A DNA stretch of 64,000 bases from Poronia punctata (GCA_022579005.1 MU401462.1:248001-312000); one strand, 5' to 3'; counted from the stretch's first letter, positions 50,045 to 61,342 are shown. Notes: a model not told the origin generated them from the sequence alone. A program made the numbers and translations.

Positions 50045-50459
50045 TTAGCCCTCCATGTTCACATCGGCCTTATCAGCACGCTTGATCCACAAGACGTTGT
50101 TGCAGCGGATGAGGATCTGGCCGAGGTCGCTGGTGAACTTCTGGTCTATGTACTCTTGCGCGTTGGTCAGCTGGATGTTGAAGTAGCCGTCGATAGACAC
50201 CAGGCGGCCCTTGTATTCGGTCTCGCCCCACTTGAGTCGTACGACGATGTCTTGGTTGACGCTTTTGAAAGTTAGCATTTGTTTGGGGTTGGTTGTGGTT
50301 TCGGGTGGGCAGGGAGGAGGAAAACGCCATACAGCTCTTGCAGCATAGGCCGCGGGTTTACGGGCATGAACTAGAAATATTAAAGTTGGTTAGTGAAAAT
50401 GTGTTTGCTAGATTGGGGAAACTTTTTGTGATTTGGAAAGCATCTTTTCGTACACTCAT
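50045..50459 (-). CDS. SMX3: Small nuclear ribonucleoprotein F (SmF)
   Basis: Exons on the minus strand are 50459-50454, 50370-50333 and 50261-50045, giving 86 residues, the standard SmF size. SmF is one of seven Sm proteins that ring the U-rich Sm site of U1, U2, U4 and U5 snRNAs. The N-terminus MSFMPVNPRPML is assembled from a six-base first coding exon (ATG AGT) and a 38-base second exon. Sm1 then reads VNQDIVVRLKWGETEYKGRLVSIDGYFN-type sequence, split over the exon, and Sm2 is ILIRCNNVLWIKR. Introns of 83 and 71 bases carry CTAAC-type branch points, and phases agree. The third exon alone contains an in-frame ATG (50278) inside intron 2, which would give a false start without the conserved N-terminus. 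An acidic/basic end ADKADVNMEG follows the fold. Confidence 0.95.
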
Positions 50460-50997
50460 GATGGGCTGAGGTATGGGTCGTGTCGTCGTGCTCGGTAGCA
50501 GTTTGTTGTTGGGAATTCGGAGCGAAGGGTGTTATCGCGGGCAGGGGGGGTGGGGAGAGCTCGAGGCTGATAATGTTTGGCTGGAAAAGATGGAATTCAT
50601 ATTTGGGGCATCCGGACTGTTATTTTAAGCAATTTGATTGGTTAAGATTTCAAGCTTCTTTACCCCACTATCTACGTACAGTAGCCCTGCACATAATGCC
50701 TTCCTTACCCTGTTTTACTACGTGTTCTACCTTCAACTAGGTATGTTAGGTAAAATTTACCTGAGGTATGTACTCGGTACACAGAACTTCTATATATATA
50801 CGAGTAGTAGTTTGACTGTTGTCTATATTCTCACCAGCGTCACCAATTAACAGAACGCGCTGGACCAAGCGTCGTTTGTGTTGGCTTGTTCGGGCTGACT
50901 TTTGCGAAAACATGGAAAGGTCACCCTACACTACGTAGGTAGTCCATGATATGTGTTGGATGATCTATTAGAAAGCTCTGACACGCCTCCTAAACTA
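50460..50997. other. Intergenic region
   Basis: About 540 bases between SmF and the DUF866 gene, both on the minus strand. No gene is supported; the open frames on the plus strand have no features. It contains the SmF promoter, with a GC-rich patch near 50530-50570. Confidence 0.55.
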
Positions 50998-51756
50998 TCA
51001 TGCTCTCTTGATATCCCATTTCAAGTCCTTAATGGTGACTTCATCATTGGCTTTCTCATCATATTCGAACCACTCCCCTTCTCCCAAGTCGATCCCCTCA
51101 AACTTAGTGTTAGACTCAGCACCATCGGCCAGCCATTCACCCTGCCATGACCAAGAATTAACCTACGAATCCAAGACTTTTTTTTACAAGATTAAGTAGC
51201 TTACCTCTGGCGAGAACGTGGTAAATTCTAGACCTCTGCAATCAAATTCGATGATGGTCTGTTGTTTAGGCGGCTCCGTTTGCTCATACGGTTTTGGGGC
51301 TATTTTGATAGAACAAGAAGATTCTCGCTATATGGCTATTAGCCATGGTAATAGACGAAAGCGTAGGTTGAAAATGCTAGGGCGAACCTTGCAATTTTTG
51401 CACTTCCATACAAAGTTGGCTTCGCCTCTGCTACCGCTCAACTCATTCGTTTCCTGCAAAAGACCGATTAGTTTAGGTAGACATGGTGGTGTAAGAAGAA
51501 CGGAGGTGGGGTATTGAAGAAAAGAGGGAACATTTTACTTACAAAACGGCTGACAGAGATTGGATTCGGGTGAGTCTCGCGGCAGGATGTACACTGCACA
51601 GTAAAGGTATACCAGAAAGGGCTTGCTTCAGTATCCTTTGGTCGCAGGTTGGTCACTCTGCAAAATGGCGGTTGCTCGTTAGAGTATATGGAGATGTGAC
51701 ATAGACAGATGAGATACATACCCATTTAGCTCCGCAGTTAAGGTGAGCGCAAACAT
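50998..51756 (-). CDS. DUF866 / CXXC zinc-binding protein (CZIB, UPF0587 family)
   Basis: Exons on the minus strand are 51756-51722, 51657-51543, 51453-51388, 51327-51205 and 51141-50998, giving 160 residues, equal in length to animal CZIB. Function is poorly known; family members bind one zinc through two CXXC motifs. Here they are CTSC (exon 2) and CKNC (end of exon 3), inside VTNLRPKDTEASPFWYTF and EANFVWKCKNC contexts. The C-terminal part has IIEFDCRGLEFTTFSPEGEW and ends YDEKANDEVTIKDLKWDIKRA-like, typical of the family. Introns are 64, 89, 60 and 63 bases. Intron 3 uses a poor donor, GTTCGC, but phase and protein continuity (CKNCK joined to RESSC) support it. The gene diverges from the PPR gene with 531 bases between the start codons. 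Confidence 0.93.
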
Positions 51757-52287
51757 GATTAGTCGTTTGTGGCTATTTTCCAATTGTTACAAGGTTTTGT
51801 AGTGTGCTCAAGTAAATGAGTGTCTTGCGAACTTGGTTGCGCCTTTCGTTGGTATTGAGTTGAGCTTTTTCGTGATATTTCTCTACGAGTATCTGTATTC
51901 TACCTCTTTTATTCGAAACGCTGTTTGGTTGTAGTTGTTATGTAATTACTTTATAGGGTAGGTTGGGCCACCTGAAGAGTCAATTTAGGTAATTGCGCTA
52001 GCCAAATTAGCTCAACATCACCTGCTAGGTTTTTGAGTCGCAGATGAGACATAAGCTGTCATCAGCTGTCTTCCTGGTGGACCGGATCGGGGGCTTGGAG
52101 CTTTCGGCCCTCTTCGCGAAAGCGTGCAAAAGTGACGACCTATTTACGCATGTGTCCGCACCGAGCAATTTTCGCACCCGTGATTCAACTTTCGATATCT
52201 GCTCTACCCAACATCGTCAATTGATTGAGCTGACCTATAGAGCGGTTAGTGGGCCTTTTCGCATAGTTTCGACGATATGATCGAGTT
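51757..52287. other. Divergent promoter region
   Basis: The 531 bases between the start codons of the DUF866 gene and the PPR gene must contain both promoters. No repeat, RNA gene or ORF is supported. Confidence 0.6.
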
Positions 52288-54666
52288 ATGCTAGCCCTGT
52301 GGTCTCGTGCCGCCCAGGCGCAGTCCACTTGTCGATGTCGAATCTGCCTGCCCTCGCCCAACGCTATTGTACGACAGTCCACTGCCGCTGCTACGAAGCG
52401 AAAAGTTTCTGCGGCCGACCTTTTCACCGCCTGCTACACGACCATTCTAGGCACCGCGGCTATTATCGATGCTCGCTCGAAAGAGGACAGACGGAGAGAA
52501 CTGGACAGGGAATTGGAACGCGCCAGGACATCGCTGCGGAAATTAACTAGCCGGGAGCCTTTAAGATCTCTGGAGGATGAGGATGATAGCTCAATCTCTG
52601 TTCTTCCCAACACGTTGAATTCGAACGAAGTATCCGAACATGCTGTTAATCCTGACACGAGAAGTCCTCCGGGTGTCGAGTCCCGGTTTCCTTCTCGCCA
52701 GCTACGTTCGATACATAGCAGTATTGTGGTGCATCATAGGGGCACTGAGGCCGTGAAGCCGCTAGTTGAGGAGCTCAGAGAACTCTGCAACATGAAGTAT
52801 CGCCCAATTGCAAAGCCGTCATTTCTACAATATCAGATTGCTTGGGCAGAGATCGAAGCCGCAATAATCTTGGAAGAACACGATCCCGACATCGTGCTCT
52901 TGGAGCCTCGCGACCAAGACCACCTTACAAATACAATAAGAACTGTCTTGCACCTAATTGACAGCTTAATCTTCAGAACTGTCGAAACGCAGGGGACTGG
53001 AATGCAAGACAACAATCACAATCAGCCACATACCGACTTCTCCGTCCTGATGGAGCAGAGACATAAATTCGAATATCCTTTTTATGACCTCCCCTCCAAT
53101 GATCCCAAAAGTACCTCCCGCGCACGTGTGTCACTGAACGAATCAATACGACGCATATTGAACACCAACGCCCCATTGATCCAGACGGTCAGCAGAATAT
53201 GTTCCAATTTGCTCACTGTTAGCGTTCCGCCTACCATTCATACATATAACACGCTCGTCGCCGGTTTCAATCGCATTGGACGGCCCGATCTCGCAGAAAT
53301 TGTAGTCCAGACATATTTGAACAAAACGTCGTTCCCCGCCACAGATCAAACCATTGTCTGTCTTCTGAGCCACTATCGAACACCGGGGGGGCTACAAGGC
53401 ATGCGTGAAGCTGTCCAGAGGATGCGGGGCCGGCTTGGTGGACTTCATTATGCTATCGTAGCGGAAGAACGCCCTCGGGTACGGGACCGATACTATACAT
53501 TCAAGGCACGGCGGATGAACGTAACATTCGACCGTCTCATCAACGGTTGGCTCTATCACCAAGAGATAGGGAACGCAGTGATGACCTTTGTAGCCTGTTT
53601 CCGACACGGCGCCACAATCCCGGTATCAACATTTCAAGATCTTTTAAGGGGCTGCCTCCTCACAGTTGATTTTAGCAGTGCGCGGAAGCTAGCTGTTGGC
53701 ATTGCTAAGCATGTCCAACAGTTTCAGCAGTATTTGGCCTGGGTGATCGAAGACAGCACAGCGACCATAGCCCGGGAAGCATTACAGAGCCTTTACCAGA
53801 TTCTTAATGTCAGCTGGATGCCCTTTGGCGAAATATTTGGGAGGACGTGGGTGAACCACAAGAAGGCCGCTATAGCCATGAGAGAATTGGTCAGCTGGAT
53901 AGACTTGGAAATGGAGGCGAAGCAAACGGCCCGACTGCCCTCGCAACTCTTTAACGCTCTGGCAACAGACGAACCGTTATATGTTCGCCTTGATGCCGCC
54001 ATCGCGCATCTTGACGCCGTTGAAAGCCAACGGAGCACTGCTGTGCCATATTCAAAATATTCCCGCCTAGCGATGGTAGTCTCTATCGAAAGAAGACTGG
54101 TCGACTTGGAGGAGAGAACGAACCGTCTTATCGCCATATTCAACAACATTTTCCTCTTCATACAAACTGGCGGATATGATATGGACAAGCAGAGGCATTT
54201 GCTCTCTGACGGCAATGGCAGTATAAAGTGGTACAACTATCGCCTCGCTCTCTCCCGTGCGCTTTGCCAGATGGACATGGAAAAATCATATTCAACAGAG
54301 GATGACATTGCCTTCGAATTGGTCACACAAATCCCGGACCGCAATATGGCCCGACAACTTATGAAAAACAACAACTGGCAGAATATGAAAATGACCTCTT
54401 TGGTCGCCTTGTTTGGTGACGAACACACCCCGCCAAGGAAGCAAGAAAAAGAGCTTGGTAGCCCTTATACATGTAGAACAAAAAAACAAAACGCCTACAT
54501 AAACACCATTAACAAGCCGGCAAAAGCACTGACACACCAGCCTGCACTGGGCGCTTCAAGAAAAGAACCGAGGGAAAGCAACCATGTGCGCTACACCCTA
54601 CAAAAGCCTAGCTTAACAAGCTGGAATCACCCCACATCAGAGGGCAGCATTTCCCTAAGTCAGTAG
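52288..54666 (+). CDS. Mitochondrial pentatricopeptide-type protein, fungal
   Basis: This single-exon gene encodes 792 residues. The N-terminus is rich in Arg, Ala and Ser with almost no acidic residue for about 40 positions, as in a mitochondrial presequence. A FTACYTTILGTAAIIDARSKEDRRRELDRELERAR segment (written here only by its ends: residues about 46-80) is a helix commonly seen at the start of fungal mitochondrial PPR proteins. Helical-hairpin repeats are visible, such as TIHTYNTLVAGFNRIGRPDL (from 316) and MNVTFDRLINGWLYHQEIGN (about 410-455). PPR proteins bind mitochondrial RNA for processing, stability or translation. The last 80 residues are basic and disordered. I cannot name the yeast counterpart. 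The stop is followed after 46 bases by a foldback element, which may lie in the 3' UTR. Confidence 0.8.
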   Translation: MLALWSRAAQAQSTCRCRICLPSPNAIVRQSTAAATKRKVSAADLFTACYTTILGTAAIIDARSKEDRRRELDRELERARTSLRKLTSREPLRSLEDEDDSSISVLPNTLNSNEVSEHAVNPDTRSPPGVESRFPSRQLRSIHSSIVVHHRGTEAVKPLVEELRELCNMKYRPIAKPSFLQYQIAWAEIEAAIILEEHDPDIVLLEPRDQDHLTNTIRTVLHLIDSLIFRTVETQGTGMQDNNHNQPHTDFSVLMEQRHKFEYPFYDLPSNDPKSTSRARVSLNESIRRILNTNAPLIQTVSRICSNLLTVSVPPTIHTYNTLVAGFNRIGRPDLAEIVVQTYLNKTSFPATDQTIVCLLSHYRTPGGLQGMREAVQRMRGRLGGLHYAIVAEERPRVRDRYYTFKARRMNVTFDRLINGWLYHQEIGNAVMTFVACFRHGATIPVSTFQDLLRGCLLTVDFSSARKLAVGIAKHVQQFQQYLAWVIEDSTATIAREALQSLYQILNVSWMPFGEIFGRTWVNHKKAAIAMRELVSWIDLEMEAKQTARLPSQLFNALATDEPLYVRLDAAIAHLDAVESQRSTAVPYSKYSRLAMVVSIERRLVDLEERTNRLIAIFNNIFLFIQTGGYDMDKQRHLLSDGNGSIKWYNYRLALSRALCQMDMEKSYSTEDDIAFELVTQIPDRNMARQLMKNNNWQNMKMTSLVALFGDEHTPPRKQEKELGSPYTCRTKKQNAYINTINKPAKALTHQPALGASRKEPRESNHVRYTLQKPSLTSWNHPTSEGSISLSQ

Positions 54667-54712
54667 GCTTCCGGACCTTGAAAAGAAAATAGAAAAGCAA
54701 TCTATAAACACC

Positions 54713-54944
54713 AGCGTATTTGCGCCGCTCTTCTGACTAGAGCTATGTATGTTATAATAGGTGCAGAACCGTGATTGTGGTGTCGTGTTGGCCGGAAGGT
54801 CAGAATTTTGTATGTAATAAGGACAGATCCAAGGACAGGTCCTATATAAAACACTAACATACCAACCAATATAGCACTGCAACAACGACTCTAAACCTAC
54901 CATAACATACATGACTGCAGTCAGAAAAGCGGCGCAAATACGCT
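54713..54944. repeat. Long foldback (inverted-repeat) element, MITE-like or hairpin-RNA-forming
   Basis: The first 102 bases (54713-54814) match the reverse complement of the last 102 (54944-54843) without gaps at 74 positions; the outer 43 match at 38. The outermost 17 bases are identical. Of the 28 mismatches, 22 are transitions. The central spacer is about 28 bases. No clear target-site duplication is seen at the ends, so a transposon origin is only one option. Confidence 0.75.
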
Positions 54945-55121
54945 CATGGTAATGTATTGTTTTTCTGATTTCTTTTGGACCTGTTATGATGTGATGACAT
55001 AAGCATATTCTGGGTTCTGATTGGTCAGGATAGGTGATTAACTGAGCACTACACGTATTAAAGGACTGAGCATGCTTAACGTTACCCCCTAGTATAAAGA
55101 AGCCAAAGGCGGAATAACCAT

Positions 55122-55185
55122 ATGGCACTGTTAGGAATCGAACCCAACTCTACTTATAGTATACGCCCCGGGACGTATCTGCCAT
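55122..55185 (-). other. tRNA-like sequence with a good B box and poor A box
   Basis: Read on the minus strand, the 64 bases begin ATGGCA and end TGCCAT (six-pair acceptor-like stem). They contain GGTTCGATTCC, a perfect RNA polymerase III B box in a six-pair T-arm with a seven-base loop, and a five-pair ATACG/CGTAT hairpin at the D-arm position. The anticodon arm is too short and no A box is evident, so it is not a normal tRNA gene. It may be a decayed tRNA, a SINE head, or chance. Confidence 0.3.
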
Positions 55186-57310
55186 GTTCTATACACTTTG
55201 GGTGTGAACGCAAGTGGGCTCTGCCTCCGTGACGACGTAAAACAATTCCATTCCTTTCCATGTAGAACAACAATTTGACCATTGGGGGGAAACGCCTCAA
55301 AGCACTCACGACTTTTCGGTGGGCTGCGCTGTTATTATGAAATTAAACTTATACCTGGACGTGGGTCATAAGAAACACGTCCGTGGCCACTACTTTAGGT
55401 TCTAGATAAGCTTTGCAGCGCCAAGGGGGGCGACTGAAGCCTCTTTGGATAGGGGCGTTGTATTAGGCAAACTAAATGGATGGCTTGACAACAGGGGAGC
55501 TACAAATAAAACATTTCAATGTAGATAGCAGGCTTGCAAAGAAACAGACCTATACCAGCTTATTTACTTGTAACAAGTGAACAGGTACTTTTTGTGGTAT
55601 GATTTGTTCCCCTTAGTAGGTGCGCTAACAAGCTACATCCTTAAATATATGTTATAAGTGTACTCATATGGTTTGTTGCTGTTTAACATGCAAATAAACG
55701 TTAATTGATATATCTTTAGATTCTCAAAACAGTTCCAAATGGCCAGAGGCAGGGGTATGCATAAGCTCTAGAAGCCATACGTCAATACTTCAAGCGTCCT
55801 GCAGGGTCTCTACCGAGTAAATATGTTAAGGTCCAACGTGACTTCCTATTCTGTAGGAAAGCATTGGCAAGTAGGCACGTGCCATAGCAGCGGTGAATGT
55901 GTTTCACCTTGGCATGGATTTTAGTGCGGGTTTTCTAACAAAATGGGCAATAGATAGCCATAACCTGTGAATGATGCATGCAGGTAAAGTAGGTAATACT
56001 CAGTACAACGTACACGCTCGCCTGAAAAATGGGTGTGCTGTATCTTACGGTGCGGTGGCTCTGGAAGAGCCTCGACTGTCCAGTGTCGAGTCCTTTATCA
56101 ACTACCTACGAGTAAGAACTTCATGTAACCTTGCACAACATACTTGGTACCTAGAGGCTAGAGACTAGCGCAAAACTGCCCAGGGGAATGCCGGCTCTGG
56201 CCAATCGGAGGCCCACGCCACATGCACGACCCGTCATGGAAAGATCCTGTTGGCTGGAGGATGGGTTCAAGTTGTGTCTGTCGTCACCAGCAAACACCAA
56301 GTTCAGGTAGTACCTGTCTTCACCTAGTGACTTGGTGAGTGTATTCTGATTGCTTCCAATGTCACATGGTTTCATACTCTGGATTGTACGTGCACGATAT
56401 AGCCTCTGATAGCTATTTGCTATACTGTGGCCATGCACTTATTTCTTGGAGGCACTTCAAGATCTAGAAGTAGGAACCAGAAAAACCTGATGGATTCGGA
56501 ACATGATCTGGCTTTGGTTTATTTAGGGTTATCTCCATGATTGATCATACATACTACTTACCTACCTAGGTTAGGTAGTAGTTCACCAGAATCGTGGGAA
56601 CTGCAATCCGCTGCCTTCTTGAGTAAGTAAGTATAAGAGGACGTTGTTGCTAAGGACGATTGTATACATGATCTTCTCTTCCTTTTCTCTCGCATCTCTT
56701 GACCACCATCGCCAATCTAGGCCCCTATCTGGGATCACAGGAAGAAAGGACAATTGACATGTAAGTACATCATTAAAAGCATCTACTTCTGTTCGGTCCC
56801 TCGTCTATGTTGTAGCCAAGAGCTTGTGGCTTTATAACTTTTATACTCTATCATTTAGATGGTGGTTACTAAGGTAGCAAGGGGCACTTGCATGTGGATG
56901 CCAAGGGGTCATACCAACCCGCCATCTATTGTTCTTTGTCTTGTCCTTGTTTGCCATTTGCCATTTTCCCTTTGCCAGTCTCTTTGCCGATTTTCCCCAC
57001 AACAAACCTTTTCAATGGCGTAGTTGTAGCATCAAGAAAAGGTGCACTTCGAGTTGATACTCGTACGGAACCACATGGTACCCACCATTTAGGTGCATAC
57101 GAGTACGTCTGTGTGGTCTGTGTGGGTAGTCATTGCTGTAGGCAAACTGTCTCCGCTTGTGACTAAGTTACCAGACTATTCTGGGAACACCCCCCTTGTC
57201 AATACTGAACAGGGGTGCGTGTAATACGTTCGCCTGCTTGCAAGTTCCTGAGCTCATCTTTTAAAACCACATCCGTTCTTTCTCAACTTGCTTTTACGAG
57301 TATACCTGCT

Positions 57311-57316
57311 CACGTG
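57311..57316. promoter_or_regulatory. CACGTG box, candidate PHO-regulon site
   Basis: The palindrome CACGTG lies 376 bases upstream of the GDE1 start codon; a related ACACGTCA follows near 57400. CACGTG is the core site of Pho4/NUC-1, which induces phosphate-scavenging genes in yeasts and Neurospora. The same hexamer occurs elsewhere in this window, also inside coding sequence, so position rather than presence is the argument. Confidence 0.4.
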
Positions 57317-57691
57317 TAGTCTGCATGGTATAGCCCACTAATAACTTTGATCAGATCGACCTCTAAACTTAAGCTTTTGTTAGCTTGCTGCTCAGTGGAC
57401 ACGTCACACAGTCTACAGATATCCAGGTACCTTTGTCAACTCATATGCAAGTAAGGGCAAACTCCTCTACCACTGCCAGCCTTTAGCATTCATATCTTAT
57501 TTTTATTCAGGCAGTGTTTGTCGCTTCGATCAAGAAACCAACTATAAAGCAAGGACCCGAGTTGGGGATTCTCGCCTGACCTTCCATTGCGGCGGAAAAT
57601 AATTGTAACCGTCTATTTATTCTTGGGCATCTGGAGGTGACATCAAGGGGTGTTGTCTCTTGACATACCTCGTTACATATAGCAAGGGGAA

Positions 57692-60600
57692 ATGAAGTTT
57701 GGCAGAAGGTTTTATTCCCACGAATCACATAATCAATTCTTGTACGCTGATACGTTGAACACAGTCTCCCTCGGAATCAGGTCCCGGAGTGGGCTTCTTC
57801 CTACATCAACTACAAGGGCTTGAAGAAACTCATCAAGGCAGCGGCGGAAACGGCTAGAGCCGGGGAGGATGTTGACTTGGCAGGTGGGCCTCTCCCTATC
57901 CCTCTCTCTCTCATTTGACGTAGGGAAGCCATATATTCCGGCATGACGCCTGACCCGTAAACCACAGAGTTCTTGTTTGCCCTGGACCGCAATCTAGAGG
58001 ATGTCGACAGTTTCTACAACAAGAAATTCGCCGAGGCGCACCGGCGTCTCAAACTATTACAGGACCGTTACGGCCAAAGACCGGAGATACTCGTCGGGCT
58101 TGATGACCAGGAATCTGAGGAGTTGATGGGTGCCCTACTCGAACTGCGCAACCAACTCAGAAATCTCCAGTGGTTCGGTGAGATAAATCGCAGGGGATTT
58201 GTCAAAATAACGAAGAAATTGGACAAGAAGGTCCCTCAGACGACGCGGATGCAAGACCAATACATAACGACCCTGGTCGACCCCAAACCCTTCGCAAAGG
58301 ACACCACCGTGGTGCGGCTGATCAACGAAATCAACAAGTGGCTCTCCATCCTGGGGGATGCTCAGAACCACGACGATGCTGGGTCGGATATATCGGCGCG
58401 CTCAGTCCGGTCACTCGGACGAATGTCGTCCAAAGCGCTACCGAGCATCCCACAAGTGGCCTTTGATAAACTTGACACTGCGGTCCGGGAGGATGACTTG
58501 GAGACATTAGAAAATGTCATGGCAGAGCACAAGCTCGCGGCCCCCACACCGGCTGCGCAGAGCATGTTGCTCAACCTACTCCAGCGCTCTATTTCGTCGC
58601 GGTCAAAGGCTTGTATTTCTTTCATCTTATCACATCTCGACTCTCTATACGAGCCAGACGACATAAACGAGCGCAATTGTATTCATCGCCTGGTGATATA
58701 TATCGGACGCACGAAATCTTCGGCGCAGATAGGCGAATTAGAGCCCAATGCCAAGGGTCTTCCGGTAGACTCTCCCTACACAAGCCATTATGTCACTCCT
58801 GCACAAGCGCCCGCATATCAAAACGGCCAACTTGCAACACCGGGCCCCTCGTTATTAAGTAAAGACGACGAGTCTGTCCAGCTACTCAGCTACATACTTT
58901 CGAGCCTTCAGCCCAGCCAACGTCAAGCCCTGTCAAGTAAGGATTCGCTCGGTCGTATTCCACTCCACTATGCAGCACAATATGGCTTCGTTGCATTATG
59001 TGAGATCATCATGGCCAAGATGCAGGAATGGGGCCAATTTGATGTGACGAATGGCATCGATGCTGTGGAATGGCAAGACAGAGAAGGCAACGCGCCTCTA
59101 CATCTTGCTGTTATTGGCGGCCATTCGCTCACCACTCAATGCCTCCTCAGGGGGGAGAACTGGCAGGGGCCAGACAACATCCACAGAAAACCAATCTCGC
59201 AGTCTAGCGCTGTCCTGGCCATGGCGACTCGTCGAAACTTTGCCGACATCGTCAAGATGCTCCTGGAAGCAGGCGTAGACATCAACTGGCAAGATGGTAC
59301 CGGCGAAACCGCTCTGCATGTCGCTGCTCGATTCGGCCACACGGAGTGCGCCCGTATCCTGATTGAAGGATCCTCTGAGCAGAAAGCCGACATGGAACTC
59401 ACAGAGAAGTCGTTTGCGTGGAATGCTCTCCACATAGCCGCTGTTGATGGACATCTCCCAGTGGCGGAGCTGCTTGTTAACGCCGGCATCGATGTTTCGA
59501 AGCCCGACTCGTTCGGATGGACAGCAAAGGAACACGCGGCGCTCCGTGGACACTTGGATGTCGCGGAGCTTTTAGCACCTCATACCATGTCGTCCCCGAA
59601 AAGTACCGGTATTGGGGACGCCGAGCTTCCAGCTCTCAGCTCCTCGCCTCCTCCGGAGGTGTCGTCTCTCGAGGAAAGAAAATCTAACGGTAGTACTAGA
59701 GTTGCTGACCCCATCAAGTCATTTGGTCATCGCTACCTGAAAGACGAGTGTCTAGTCATGCTGAGCCTGGGATCCATGGACATGCGAAAGGATGTCGAGC
59801 CGGTTAAGCTCGACCGGGTACCGCTGGCTGAGGCTCATACCAACCAGCTAGACACGGCTCTTTCAGTTGTAATTTCGGCGCAGGGTGCTCATGGCGAGCC
59901 TACCACGATTGACTTGCCGGTTCACGACAATATTTCGACGGAGCCGATATTATTTTACACGTCTGATGCCTCGAAGGTGAAGATGCTCTTCGACATAGTT
60001 CCGACTTACTCCGGAAACGAGAAAAACAAGATTGGGCGAGCGGTAGCCTTGTTGTCGTCGGTCCGTCCGAACCTCGGGACGAGTCGGATGAATCTTCAGG
60101 GCGATGTTTGCGTACCTATCATGGGCTCGAACCTCGAGGTCATTGGTGCGGTAAACTTCAACTTCCTTGTTATTACACCTTTCAGTCATCCAAATATGGA
60201 AATTAACTCGCAACAAACGTATTGGAAGAAGCTCGCGTCGACCATGTTGATAGGCCATCGAGGGCTGGGAAAGAACTTTTTGGCCAACAAGTCGCTTCAA
60301 CTGGGCGAGAATACCGTTTCCTCTTTCATCGCGGCAGCGAATCTGGGCGCACAGTATGTGGAATTCGACGTACAGCTTACAAAGGATCACGTGCCGGTTA
60401 TATATCACGATTTTCTAGTTAGCGAGACGGGTATCGATGCTCCAGTCCACACCCTGACGCTCGAACAATTCCTTCACATCAACGACGGAACGAGTGGCAT
60501 GTCTCGACTAGGCTCTCCCGAGAGAAGACGGCCGGATACGAATGGGAATGGCAACGGCGACGTCGGGCTGAAAAAGAGGTCCATGTCGGTGGACCTCTCG

Positions 60601-61342
60601 AATAAGGGTGGCAAGGATAATTCACTCGAGGAGCGAATGAAGTACACGCTGAACTACAAGAAGAGCGGGTACAAGGCGAACACACGGGGGAACTTTGTGC
60701 AAGCACCGTTTGCTACGCTCGAAGAGCTCTTCAAGAAAGTGCCCGAGAGTGTCGGCTTCAACATCGAACTGAAGTATCCCATGCTCCTCGAGAGCGAACA
60801 GCACTACATGGACACGTATGCGATCGAACTGAATTCGTTCTGCGACACGGTGCTCGCCAAGGTATACGATCTGGCTAAGAACAGACATATCCTTTTCAGC
60901 AGCTTCAATCCGGATATCTGCCTGTGCCTGAACTTCAAGCAACCGAGCATACCCATCATGTTCCTGACGGACGCCGGGGCCGAGGAGGTAAGCGACATAC
61001 GGGCGAGCAGTCTGCAGGAAGCGATCCGGTTTGCCAGCCGTTGGAACCTTCTCGGCATCGTGAGCAATGCACTTCCGTTCGTCAACAGTCCCCGCCTCGT
61101 CAAGGTGGTAAAACAGTCGGGTCTGGTCTGTGTAAGTTACGGAGTGCAGAACAACGACCCGGAGTTGGTTCAGGTAAGTTCAAGCTCCCACCTCCCGAAA
61201 AAGAGAAATGAGTCGGGGGTGCCACTTACATATGAAGTGCGGATACTAACAGCCAGTCTAGCGCCAAGTGAATGAAGGTATAGACGCGGTTATTGTCGAT
61301 AGTGTGCTGGCGATTCGCCAAGGATTAACGAAAGAGAGTTAG
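57692..61342 (+). CDS. GDE1: Glycerophosphocholine phosphodiesterase Gde1 (SPX-ankyrin-GDPD)
   Basis: Exons are 57692-57708, 57765-57883, 57968-61173 and 61262-61342, giving 1,140 residues. The N-terminal SPX domain starts MKFGRSLPRNQVPEW across intron 1 and includes YKGLKKLIKAA and KITKKLDKK, lysines that bind inositol pyrophosphates in SPX proteins. Ankyrin repeats fill about residues 370-590. The C-terminal GDPD domain (about 800-1140) keeps its catalytic set: His809 and Arg810 in GHRG, Glu826 in GENT, Glu844 and Asp846 in EFDVQLTKD, and His859 in YHDF. It cleaves glycerophosphocholine to glycerol-3-phosphate and choline in the cytosol, feeding phosphate reserves. The intact catalytic residues and the N-terminus argue for Gde1 rather than the Pho81/NUC-2 regulator of similar layout. 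Intron 1 has a weak donor, GTTTTA; introns are 56, 84 and 88 bases. The first exon is 17 bases. Confidence 0.93.

Larger units (their letters stand above)
54667..57691. other. Intergenic region upstream of GDE1
   Basis: About 3 kb. The left end holds a 232-base foldback and a tRNA-like 64-mer (listed separately). The right end is the GDE1 promoter, with a CACGTG box. No protein gene is supported in between; frames at 55971-56168 and 56888-57166 lack features. Confidence 0.55.

Noticed and set aside
57692..61342. Assignment as the phosphate regulator Pho81/NUC-2
   Set aside because: Same domain order, but the N-terminus (MKFGRSLPRNQVPEW) and complete GDPD catalytic residues fit Gde1.
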